Assembly: GCF_004210375.1 (NCBI RefSeq)
Contig: NC_134830.1
Location: forward strand, 46,009,094 to 46,073,093
DNA length: 64,000 nt
DNA from: Tachypleus tridentatus
Lineage: Eukaryota; Arthropoda; Merostomata; Xiphosura; Limulidae
Direction of reading: 5' to 3'
Numbering within the stretch: position 1 is the stretch's first letter; every line of letters starts with the position of its first letter. Both the position numbers and the translations under genes were made by a program. This document shows, piece after piece, positions 47,031-59,000 of the stretch. The notes under the pieces were generated by a model. That model was not told the DNA's origin. It searched no databases and saw only the letters and a list, made by a program, of their open reading frames with translations.

Positions 47031-48112
47031 GATAATTGGGGCTTTTAAAATAAATAAAACAAAAACTAGTAAGGTAATGAACTGGCTTACAGTTAATGCT
47101 ATTAAATTATCCCATACAACTTATATGACTTTGAGAATAATTTCATTTATCCAAGGCCCCTCCGCTAGTACAGCGGTAAGTCTACGGATTAAATACAGAA
47201 TTCTCGTGATATAATTACATCTATATTATCAAAAACTTAGTGAAAATCGTAATTATTCTAGAAAAAGGATTTTAACAATATACAAGAGTTTTGCGGTCAT
47301 TGAATTCTCGTGTACACACAGCGATAATGTGAAGTAAAGGAAAATATAGTAGTAAAAGTTATTTAAAGTGTTTTTTTTTTCTTTTTGGTGAAAAAATAGA
47401 TAATGTTGGACTTATTCTTTAAATTTCAAACAAAAGATCATGTAAACTTTGTTATATTGAGAAAGTTATTTCACGAATTACGATTTATGGATCACATGTA
47501 TCTGGTAGCCAGAGTTTTAACACATACGACTAATTTCTCACCATTGAAGCATATAACTTTACAATTTATGGTTCGATCACCGCAGCGGACACAGTATGTA
47601 TGTACGTTTCAGAGCAAAGCCACCGAATTTTAGCCTTGTAATTCCGTAAACGTACTGTTGTCTCACCATAAGGACAAGCGGAGACAATACAGTCCAGTAA
47701 GTTACTTTGCACTAAAACAAACAAGCGTTCTTCACAAGTATGCGAACTTAATTCTGTAGACGTGCACTGTAGGCCCTCAGCAATTTTAACTTAAAACTAA
47801 ACGTAATAAGGAGGAAATAGAAATATGAAAAATCTAATAAAATTAAAACAGCGATAATAAATAACGAACGTTCAGTTCATAATAACATGCAAACCTGATG
47901 AAGTGTTTTTTTAATGATATGCAAATACGGATCAAGATAAAATACCCACTTTGAAATGAAACGCCAGCAAGGGAAAGTGCAACAGAAACGATAAAATACT
48001 ATAGTAAAAAATAAAATAAGTAGCTGGAGGAAAACGGTTTTATAGCAAACAAAATGGAAATGCTTAGAAATAAAAGGTAGGTCATTAACCATAGAAAGTG
48101 TTACATTAAGTT
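47031..48112. other. Intergenic DNA with SINE scraps
   Basis: A family B head fragment lies at 47152-47196 (plus). Two opposed family B scraps lie at about 47570-47592 (plus) and 47615-47682 (minus). No gene is recognised; the open frame 47877-48092 (minus) is unsupported. Confidence 0.5.
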
Positions 48113-48125
48113 AATAATAGTGCCT

Positions 48126-48403
48126 GGCCTGGCATGGCCAAGCGCGTAAGGCGTGCGACTCGTAATCCGAGGGTTGCGGGTTCGCATCCGCGTCGCGCCA
48201 AACATGCTCGCCCTCCCAGCCGTGAGGGCATTATAATGTGACGGTAAATCCCACTATTCGTTGGTAAAAGAGTAGCCCAAGAGTTGGCGGTGGGTGGTGA
48301 TGACTAGCTACCTTCCCTCTAGTCTTACACTGCAAAATTAGGGACGGCTAGCACAGATAGCCCTCGAGTAGCTTTGTGCGAAATTCCAAAAACATACAAA
48401 AAC
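48126..48403 (+). mobile_element. SINE, family A, full length with target-site duplication
   Basis: A full copy with little decay. A perfect 13-bp duplication AATAATAGTGCCT lies on each side (48113-48125 and 48404-48416), which fixes the ends. Confidence 0.92.
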
Positions 48404-48419
48404 AATAATAGTGCCTCAA

Positions 48420-50057
48420 AATAAAGGTTACATTCTTATAAACTATTATAATGGTCTAGACGGGAAAAAATCCTTCTATTACATAGAATTCGAGAATAGT
48501 TTATTCTCGAAACCAAACAGCAAAATGAGACTTAACATTTACCGAAAAATGGTTATTATATATTTCCTGGCTGCAAGTCAAAATCATATTACAAATTTCC
48601 TGCCACGAGAATAAAATGTTCCCTAGAGCAAAACTTTCAGACAAAAGGAATGTAGAGACCACCTCCTGTAATCCGAAACTTGCTGTTATAACAAAACATG
48701 TTGAACATTTTCTTTTATTTAAAAGAAGAAGAAAAAAGCACTTGCTGTGAATACTAGGAAACAGCTCGCTGGAAAATTAATAGTTTTTGTAATGTCTCCT
48801 TCTGAAATTGTAACATTGTCTTTCATTCACTGATCCTATTTGCAAGTTTTGTAATTCTATAGCGACTACAGTGTAGAAAACCGACACGTTAAAGTAACCC
48901 TAACAAAAAGGTTTAGTTTTCGTCGTACGCTCCATTATGTTTGGGCTTCTCTTCTTACGCCTGAGAAACCATAATTCGAGGGGTCGCTCGTAATAAAACA
49001 TTTTTGGAAAAAAAAAATGTAATCAAACAATAATGAACATTTTTCCAGCGTTATGTGTTTGTAATTATTATAATATATACATACATATATATTCATCAGG
49101 TAGAATAAGATGTGAGTTTTACATCATTTGGTAGAAGTTTCAAGTAACGTTATAAAATGTGTCATGAGTTGCGAGTTTCCAAGATTATCTACCACAAGCA
49201 AAAGCAAAATTAGCGATTATACACGTTTCAGGAATGCGCTCTGTGTTGAAGAGGAACAAGAAATAGGGCAGAAACTTCTATTCCGCTGTAATGTAATTTT
49301 AAATTTAATTGTAAGGTCAAGACCAGAATATCTGCTATAGAGAAATGGTCCCCGGGATAAGTTGAGATGGGTGGAGCTGTGGGAGGTATTACACATCAAT
49401 GAAAGCCACCAGATGGCTAGCGGAAAATTTGCTCCCGTGTTGTTTCCCCTTGAGTACCAATAATTGACTGTTTGTTGTTCGAGGATGACGTTCGAAATAG
49501 TTTTTATTGACCTTGTAGTCAGCTGAAGATTAGTCGCTGGTGAGCTCCTATTGCTGCAGTTAATAAAGCACGTGATCTTATAGTCTAGGATTAGTCTGCT
49601 TCTTTTGAATTCTCTCTTGTGGACACTTCTTATACATCCTACGGAAAAATAGCCGGTAGTATCGCAGTATCATTTTTAGTAGCAAATGGAACTTCAAAAC
49701 AGATAATTCTCAGATCGTATCTGACAAATAGCCTGACAGTGTTTCACTGATATCGTTGATGAATTATTATAATAGGATGGGAAACATGCTTAGTGAGTAT
49801 ACAAGAAAGGGATATTGGCAGTTTTTGCGTCATTGGATCACAGTACCAGTTTAAGGGGAAATAAGCTGTCAAGGCGGTGCTGATTTAAACGTCAGATCGG
49901 GTTCGTGGCTGCCAGTAGAGACTAGCTTGGTAGTGTGAGAGGACCTCTACCTTGTCTTGATAAACAAAACGCTGTTAGATTATCGTAATTCAACATCATA
50001 AGATTTAAATAAATTAACAGGTCTGTTTTATATTGTTTTAGCTGAGTTAAAGTTGAC
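48420..50057. other. Upstream region of the FN3 membrane-protein gene
   Basis: No coding exon is recognised. The part from about 49330 to 49980 is less AT-rich than its surroundings and may contain the promoter or a 5' untranslated exon. An in-frame TGA at 50043-50045 closes the frame just ahead of the ATG at 50058. Confidence 0.4.
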
Positions 50058-53000
50058 ATGCCAATCATTTCGAGGATCCTTTACGTAGTAGTTTCCGTAA
50101 ATCTGTTACTGAATAGTATTCAATGTATGTACACCTCAGACAAGGACAAATTGAAGTTGCAGTTGAGGATCGCACAGTGCCGAGCCACGTGCCTTGATCA
50201 GGTATGATATCGACTTTCGACTGAGTGTAAGATCCCTGTACTAACCTACAAAAATGACCAAATAAATTTACCAAAATCAACAGTATTGAATTTTTACTCC
50301 AGTACTGGATAAAATGTTTTCAAATTTTCAAAACACGTTTGTGATATGAATGTTCGAACTTGTTACCCTGTGTTCACAGAACTTTGTATCTGCAGCTCAC
50401 TCATTTTACACTCTGACACGCTGTCGCATGATAATGTGTACTGTAGCTAAATGGAGGGAAGGTGTTAAACAAAAATAAAGTAAACAACAAAGGAATTGTT
50501 CATAATTAAAAACTAAGCAGATTAACAACAAGAACTTTTAACCAATACTGTAACAAATATTAAGTAATTGAACTAGAGGACTTACTGTTGTTTTCTACTT
50601 ATATATACATATTATTTCTTGTTTAGTTTAGCCTAAATACCAAGCCTGTGCTAACTTGTCACGAAACACCAGAATGTAACATGGTAAGTAGTACTTACAT
50701 TTGTATAGATTACATTTATTTTATATTAAAGTGACGAATAATGACATTCTAATCAAAAGCATAATTAAATGTAACTGCCGCTCTAGGCCCATAACTATAG
50801 ATACGACTCTTCTCTTTCGAATGATTCAGTGATAAAATTATCCATCAACATAAGAACAACAGTAAATTAAAATGCAATAAAATTTATGGAAATTAATTTT
50901 TATTATAAAAAAATCTATATTAAATTTATTTTGAAAAAAAATGGATTTTTCTCCCCTAAGACGAGCTTCTCAAATTGTCGCTCCCTGGTACGAAGCTTTG
51001 AAAGTTAATTGAAGCCTATTAGTTAATACGCCCCTGACTAATGTATATGCCATACTGACGTCAAATATATTAGCACCAGTCACTACCAACGCATTTGCTC
51101 TTACTCCTGCAAGTTTTCAAATATATAACACTAAAATCACCAAACGAACATTTAAAAACAACACTACAAGGAATGTTTGCTGTTTTGAATAAACTGCACA
51201 ATTCCAGCGGTTATGAAATATGACAAAACATAAATACATTTTATCAGCAGTTGCAGTGAGCACGTGATTTCAGGAGCAGAATAATCAGTTTAACTGAAGT
51301 ATTATAGCATGTTATTTAATATTAATGTAAGGTTTTCTGTTTATCCGGGGTTCCTATAGACAGGTGTAATAGAATATAAAAACTTTGGTTGGTGAAGACA
51401 TTTCATAGATCTCAAATTAACAACATATAATATATGTTTTGCAAATTATAAGTTTTGGAAATCTATATTGTATGGATTTTGGATAAAACAAAGATGATAC
51501 ATTTAGCCTTCTGTGTCTCCTGCCTTCATGTCAAAGGGGTAAAAGAAAAACAAATAATTTAATACTTCTATTTTGGTTACTTCTCTGCCTACGACCAATA
51601 CCGACATCAAACCATCGGGGAGCGTTTGTTTGCTTGTTCGAAATTGATCACAAAGCTATACAATGTGATATCTTTGCACTGCCCCTCACGGGTATCGAAA
51701 CCCTGTTTATAGCGTTGTAAGTCCGCAGATATACCAGTGTGCACTGGTAGGAGGGCGACTCTGAGGTACAAGAAACAATAAATAGTAATTATTTCCAGGT
51801 CCTCTATAATTTTCACCCTCAATAAAGTTTTGACCTCTTAATTTGATATCTGAATTTATGAGTTTTGTAGATTTAACAGTTTTGTTGCCTTTTTTATCCA
51901 GTGTTGGGAAACATGTGAACTTCTGCATAAAAACTTCGATGTCTGGGGCCCCATGTGCAATGTTTCAGATATCTGTGTAAGTAACTGTTTCTGTCGGTTT
52001 CTTAAGTTAAACAGATCCTATAATTCCTTTTCTCGATCTACTTTAGTAACCAGTTTTTTATTTCTTTGTAATGCAAAATTACATTCTACAAAGTACTTAA
52101 ATACTTTATTTATATTTACGAATAAGATAATAAATACGGTTGTATTATATTATGAACTGTGATAGGGATGTAGTGTGGCTTGAGGGGAAAGGTTCCACTT
52201 TTATAGTATGAAATGAAACCTACAATTAGCCACAGAGGTCAGGAAATAACTAGTCAGGAAGAATGTTGAAATTATATAGATAGAAAATATATGTCAAGTA
52301 ACCAAAAGAAAGGGGGTTGAAAATATGATTTATACGAACGCGGTGGACCAACTTCAGCCATGTGCTACGAACTAAACTATTATCTAACGCTTAAAGCTGT
52401 CTCGAGGGTACAATAATGACCCAGAACACGGCCTCACTAGTTTAGGCTAAATATGCCAGGCAAAGGCAGAAAGAAATGCTAGATTAGTTTCTAGTTTTCG
52501 ACCTAAGGTTCTCGTGCTTGTCAATTTCGCTATTGTACAGTTTATTCGAAAACGCTTTTCATTTGAGATTCGTCATGACGAGAAATCCACTTGAAGTAAA
52601 AATGTATTATCAAGTCGGCTGGTATGGGTATTAAAACGTTAGTTAAAATAAAGTAGAGAACAACGTTTCGACCCTCTTACGTCATCTTCAGGTTAACAAC
52701 CTGAGTACCACCGTATATCGTGGGTTTGTCTTAAGGAGATCTGTTTAGAACGTTGGAATGATATATTTGTTTGTTCATTTTTTAATTTCGCGCAAAGTCT
52801 CACGAGGGCTATCTGCGCTAGCCGTCCCTAATTTAGCAATGTAAGACCAGAGGGAGAGCAGCTAGTCATCACCACCCACCATCAACTCTTGGGCTACTCT
52901 TTTACCAACTAATATTGGGATTGACAGTAACATTATAATCCCCCATGGCTGAAAGGGCGAGCATGTTCGGTGTGAAGGGGGTCGAACCCACGACTCTCAG

Positions 53001-56000
53001 ATTACGAGTCTAGCGTTCTAACCACGTGGCCATGCCTGGCCGGACTTATATGCTATACAAATTTAATACGGTAGTATTATTAATACAGAAAAATAAAAAG
53101 TCTATGTTCTGCCATTTGGTTCTCTGCCTCAGATTATTTTGTGTTTTATTAACTGTCGAAAATTAAATTGTAAATATATCTATTTAAGGATATTCAGTTT
53201 CAGTGAGAAATCGTTAGTGCTTGTGGGTTTTGGTTCTGTTCCAAGTGAAAATATCGTATTTTAATTATTGTACCCACACTATCTGTTACCACAGTTGAAG
53301 TAAAATAAGTATCTTTTACTACTATTCACTGATTTAAAAAATATATTGTCTTAACAGTATCGTTTGTTTCTTCTTTTTTCCCATTCAAGTTTCCCGGATG
53401 TAAAACATCGTGTTTTTTCTATCTACAAGGGAATAACAGTAAGTATACACAAACCTTTTCACTAGAAATTTCCGTTATGTAGCATGATTTTCAATAGTTG
53501 TTTATAAATCATTACTTCGACCTCATTCACTATAAGTTCATATTATTCTAAACACCTGTCGTTTAGCACACCGATAAGTTTGCAGACTTACAACACAAAA
53601 ATTCAGGTTTCGGTAACTGTGGTGAGCAGAGCACAGACAGCCCGTTGTGTAACTTTTTGTTGAACAACAACAACAACCTTTCCTTTAATAAGTTGGTAAA
53701 ATTTTATTTATTTATTTGTTGTTCTTAAACGCAAAGCTACACAATGGGTTATTTTTGCTCTGCCCATCACGGGTATCTAAAACCGGTTTCTTGCGTTATA
53801 AGCCTACATACCTACCAATTCGTCAGTTACGACAAAATATTGTTTTTTCAAATGACCAAACTTCAGTTGAATGATTGTCATATGCGGCTCGGCTTGGCCA
53901 AGCGTGTTAAGGCGTGAGACTCCTAATCTGAGGGTCAAGGGTTCGCATCCCCATCGTGCCAAACATGCTCGCCCTTTCAGCCGTGGGAGCGTTATAATAT
54001 GACGGTCAATCCCAATATTCGTTGGTAAAAGAGTATTCCAAGAGTTGGCGGTGGGTGGTGATGACTAGCTGCCTTCCCTCTAGTCTTACACTGCTAAATT
54101 AGGGACGGATAGCACAGATAGCCCTCGAGTAGCTTTGTGCGAAATTCAAAAACAAACAAACAAACTTGTCACTTGCCATTATAATCTCTCATAATTTGCC
54201 ACAATAAAAGGAATTCCTCAATAGTTTTCTTGTGCGTTAGATAGATTGATTACTTTAGATTTCCATTGGCTGTTTATTTGTTTTAGAGTTTTCGCGCAAG
54301 GCCACACAAAAGGCTATCTTCGCGAGTCTTCTCTCATTTTGAACTTACAAATAAGAAGAAATGCAGCTAATGAACATCATTTGCTGCCAACTCTTAGGCC
54401 ACTTTAGTCTAACCGAACAGTGAGATTTAAGTATCACGCTTAGAGCGTACCTATGGTTCAACCATGGGACACGAGTCACAGATCTTTAGCTTCATCAACA
54501 GGGAACGCTAATCCTTAGGCTACATCTGAACTGTAGTTGTTTCTAGATAAATAAATTACTTTTTGGGTAAAAACAACTTGAAGTTGTAATAAATTGCTAG
54601 ATATGTTTTTCTTTCTTCTATTCATCAGGTAATTTTATCCCGCATGCAGAAAAGCGATGGATATTTCCAAAGCCAATTGAGTTTATATACCTTCCAAAAA
54701 TGAACTGTATGAAGCTGTATTGGGCTGCTCCAGTTTCCTGGAAACCATCTGATCCAGGACACATCGTTTACGTCGTTATGGTGAAAGATAAAATGACGAA
54801 AAGTAACTCCTCATGGAAACAAATATTTCAGGCAAGTTAGTGTAATAAAAAATATCATATCTAACATACATATGTGTTTGTATTCTAACCTATTCACAGC
54901 ATTTTTTCATCTGTGGCAAAACAAACAGTTCAGGGGCCTTGGGGTAAATAAATTATCGGGACCCCTTTTTTAGCAGAAAAGACCAGACCAGGCTCGTCTG
55001 CCTCGCGTTAGGTCCATCTCTGTCTACATAAAACTGTATTTCATGGTTATGTTTACACATTTTCAAACCATCCTTTACTCATTAACTAAATTTGGTTGCA
55101 TTATTGTTGTGTTTTTTTATATAGTAAACAAAGAGTAAACTTTTGGGGAAGATTTGGAACCAAGATGGGGGGAGGGAGAGACGACTTCCATGTTGTCGGA
55201 TGTTACTTCAGTTCATTAAATGAACAAAAACATTCACTTTTGTATTATTTTTTTCCAGACCTACAGAAGAACATTGTGTATCAAAGTTGGTTGGATGAGT
55301 AGAGCTACAGAGGTTGAAGTTATTGCCATAACAGCTAGAGGGATCCTTGCAGAAAAGCTGGAACCGTATGTCACAGATCACAAAGAAACTGCTGTTCAGG
55401 ACGAAGCTAAAACAGTTTCTGAGTCAAATTATTCTGTGGCGATGACAGAAAATGAAGATTTTATATGGAGACCTACTTTATTATCCATGGAATTTAGTAG
55501 AAATATCTTTGGAGTTGAGGCCACTGTAACGTGGCCAGCTCTTCGATCAACAGGAGCCGCAAAGTATGAAGTCACATGGAAAGTCCTGGATGAATCCATG
55601 GAAATCACTGGACACTTGTATACGCCTAATAATATTGTTAAATTGAGCCTGTGGCCTGAAGCCCTATATTCCATTCAGGTTGGTCAGTCAGTATCTAAGA
55701 TTAAAGAGAAAAACGGTTTTTAAATTACTTGAAATCCTATCGTGTTTTAAACTTGTGGTTTAGTTATATGAGGAAATATTTTGAAGCATACGTTGAAATG
55801 AAATATCAATCTTAAATTTGAATGGTTGGTTACAACAGAATGTTTAGAACTTATGCATCAATGTAATTGAACACTGATCTGTTTAATGTGTTTATAAATC
55901 AAATAGAAAAATGTAACTGATAGTAATATCCTGTCCCAAAGATTTAAGACCAAATTATCTTCGTTACTCACAAGACGTGTTTAAAAAGAAGTGTGGGAAG

Positions 56001-59000
56001 TTTCGCTTATACGCAGCTATACTAATGGTAACTTATTCAATGAATAATAAATACACAACGGTAGCTAAGCTAACAATTAGTATTTGTGTGTTCCGTAGGT
56101 AAAGTATGCTCTGTTATGTCTTAATTGTTTGCTTCATTAATATTGTTAGTTAGAACTAGCCGATCACCCGTGAAGACAGTGCATTAGATCCGCGTGTGAC
56201 GTATTCGTGACGTCATATCTGCATCCTGTGTGTTTGTAAACAAATAGTACCGCTTCGAGAACATTTTCCCAAGTTTCTCTCAATTTCCGGTCGCAAATCA
56301 CAGTTTTTCGCTTGTTTTGCTTTTTTTTTATTTCGCGCAAAGCAACACGAGGGCTATCTACGCTAGCCGTCCCTAACTTTGTAGTGTAAGACTGAAGGGA
56401 GACAGCTAGTCATTATTACCAACCACTAACTCTTGGGCTACTCTTTTAGCAACGAATAATGGGATTGACACGTCACATTATAACGCCCCCACGGGTGAAA
56501 TGGCCAACATGTTTGGTGCGATGGGGATTTGAACCCGCGACCCTCAGATTAAGAGTCGAACGCTTTAACACACCTAGCCATTCCGGGCCGTTTTTCGCTT
56601 GAATACTCGGTAGATGCTTGAGAAATTGATAATACAGAACTGTTTCTGACGCTATTTATCGCTTTATAACTTCATAAGCGTCAAATATGCGTGTTACCAC
56701 TTCACCTTCGTTTTGCTCCACTACGCGCAGTAAATTCAGCTGTCCAATTTTTTTCTGTACATTCGAATAGGAGAAAATAAAGTTCTCAGTGACGGTAAAC
56801 GGAGGTAAAACGGGAAAATCATGACCCCTATTGCAAATCTACATTCACACAGGATAAAAATTTCGCGAAGTTAGGGGTTGCACATTGCATAATAAAAACG
56901 TTTTTCCAGTATCATATATGTAAGCAAGACTTTCATTATTATGTGATATGCAATACGCCTACTTTTATTATTTTTAGTTATTTTATTATTATTATTACAA
57001 TTTCTTAATGTGGAGGTTGTTTTACATTGTTTACTTTGTGTATGGATTTAAAACTAACATCTAAGCTGAACGAACCTCATGAGATACTGGTGGACAAGTT
57101 AATACTGATTCGGATATACAAGAATTCCTTATGAAAATCATACCATAATCAGAACATGTCTAATTTCTATGTGTTATGCACATTTTGAAAGAAATTTTCG
57201 AAAATGAAATGTACTGATCATATGTATTAATCGAACTTAAATTCGTGTTAACATAATGCTGTTATTTTCGGCTACATTCATATTTAATTTCATTTTGATA
57301 TTATTTTAAACATTTATTTACCGCCGCGAGTTACGCTCTAAACTCGCTAAAACTATTTGCTATGTATAATATTTATAAGATTTTAAATGGTATTAAAATT
57401 TTAATTTTTAACTTTTTTTTCCCCCCGGAATCACAAAGCAGCACTGCAGGCTCTGAGGAAACTTTAGATAATGTATGTAGTCCTCCGCTGGAACAGCGGT
57501 AAGTCTTCGGATTTACAACGCTAAAATCAGGGGGTTCGATTCTTCTCGGTGGACGCGGCAGATAGCCTGATGTGACTTTGCTACAAGAAAACACACAACA
57601 CACACAGATAATATATAAAATAGTTTTCAATATTGCATGCTGTTTTAATTTTAACACTACTCCTATAATTTAGTATTTCAGGCCTAGTAATATTCAAATC
57701 TTATTGTTTATATTTATCCTAATTTACTAATGATTTATTTTGTTCAGGTTAAATGTTACGCTGACTTTAACAAAGGAGTTCCTGTCAGTGAAGATTTGAC
57801 AGTGAACACTAGGGCAATTGTAACTTCCGCTTCATTGTTTCTAAAGGAATACTCAGGTATGTTACATTGTTACAATCGAGGCTTTGTATATGTGTGTGTG
57901 AGTGCTTAGAATGTTTTTGTTGTTGTTTGTTTCGTTATATTCATTCTACTTCAACCTCTTGAAGTATGCCTACGAAATTTCAGACATATTAGTTTCTGTG
58001 AACTTTTAGTTCGTTTGGAATTTCACGCAGAGCTACACGAGAGCCATTTGCAATAGCCGTTTTTAATTCATTAGCATCCAAATTACTAGCTTGTAAAATT
58101 ATGTTTGTAGACTTTTAAAACAACTATATAAGCACAAAATTAATCTTGCTGATTGGCGAGTGAATTACTAATAGGTAAGATAAGTACGATAAATTTTAAT
58201 TATGACACAGCTGAGAGTCTCTCTAAAATAAATTGATTTAACTTTAAATTGTTATTTTTAAATTACATTACTGCACTAAGTGACGTATCACCAGTATTTC
58301 CTCCCCTGTAATGTTATACCTTCCTAAACCTCAGTTTTCATAATTAGTATGCGTTGAGTTTTATACGATAATTTGATTTATTGACCAAATATAATAAGGA
58401 ACAGATTTTTTACCCAGCTTTGAGAACAGTAACTTAAGTGACAGTTTACAGAAATACTTCTTGCAAAAACTGTATATAATGTAAGCTAGTAATAAAACTT
58501 AAAATATTAAAAACAATTTTATTCTTATTTTAAATATTCTTATTACTGTGTTATTTCTTTATTGTTCTGATAGATTGTTTAAAAGTAGAAATAATTGCTG
58601 GATGCGCAGTGGGCGTTTTCTTGGTGTTGGCACTTTCAGTTATCGTGTGGTTGTGCAAAAAAGCTCTCCAATCTCAGATTCGCTTACGGAATATCCAGAG
58701 AATTCCCACTATTCGTATAAAAAGCAGCCGTGAACCTTCTTCAAAAGGTAAGAATATTAAATGTCTTTACCACTTTATTTTGGTCATTTTAAATTAATAT
58801 TAAATGTTTTTTCCTCCATAGAAATGCTTTATTATAAACACATGAACAGTTCTTCTAAATTATGCGGAAAATCTTATTTTTATGTTTTCAGTCACACGTT
58901 TTAATTTTTTTTTTTACTGTTACTACTGCTATTTTTTTCATTCATTTTAAAGTATGCCTGATGACATTAATATGTTAAAAGAAACGACACATAATAATTC

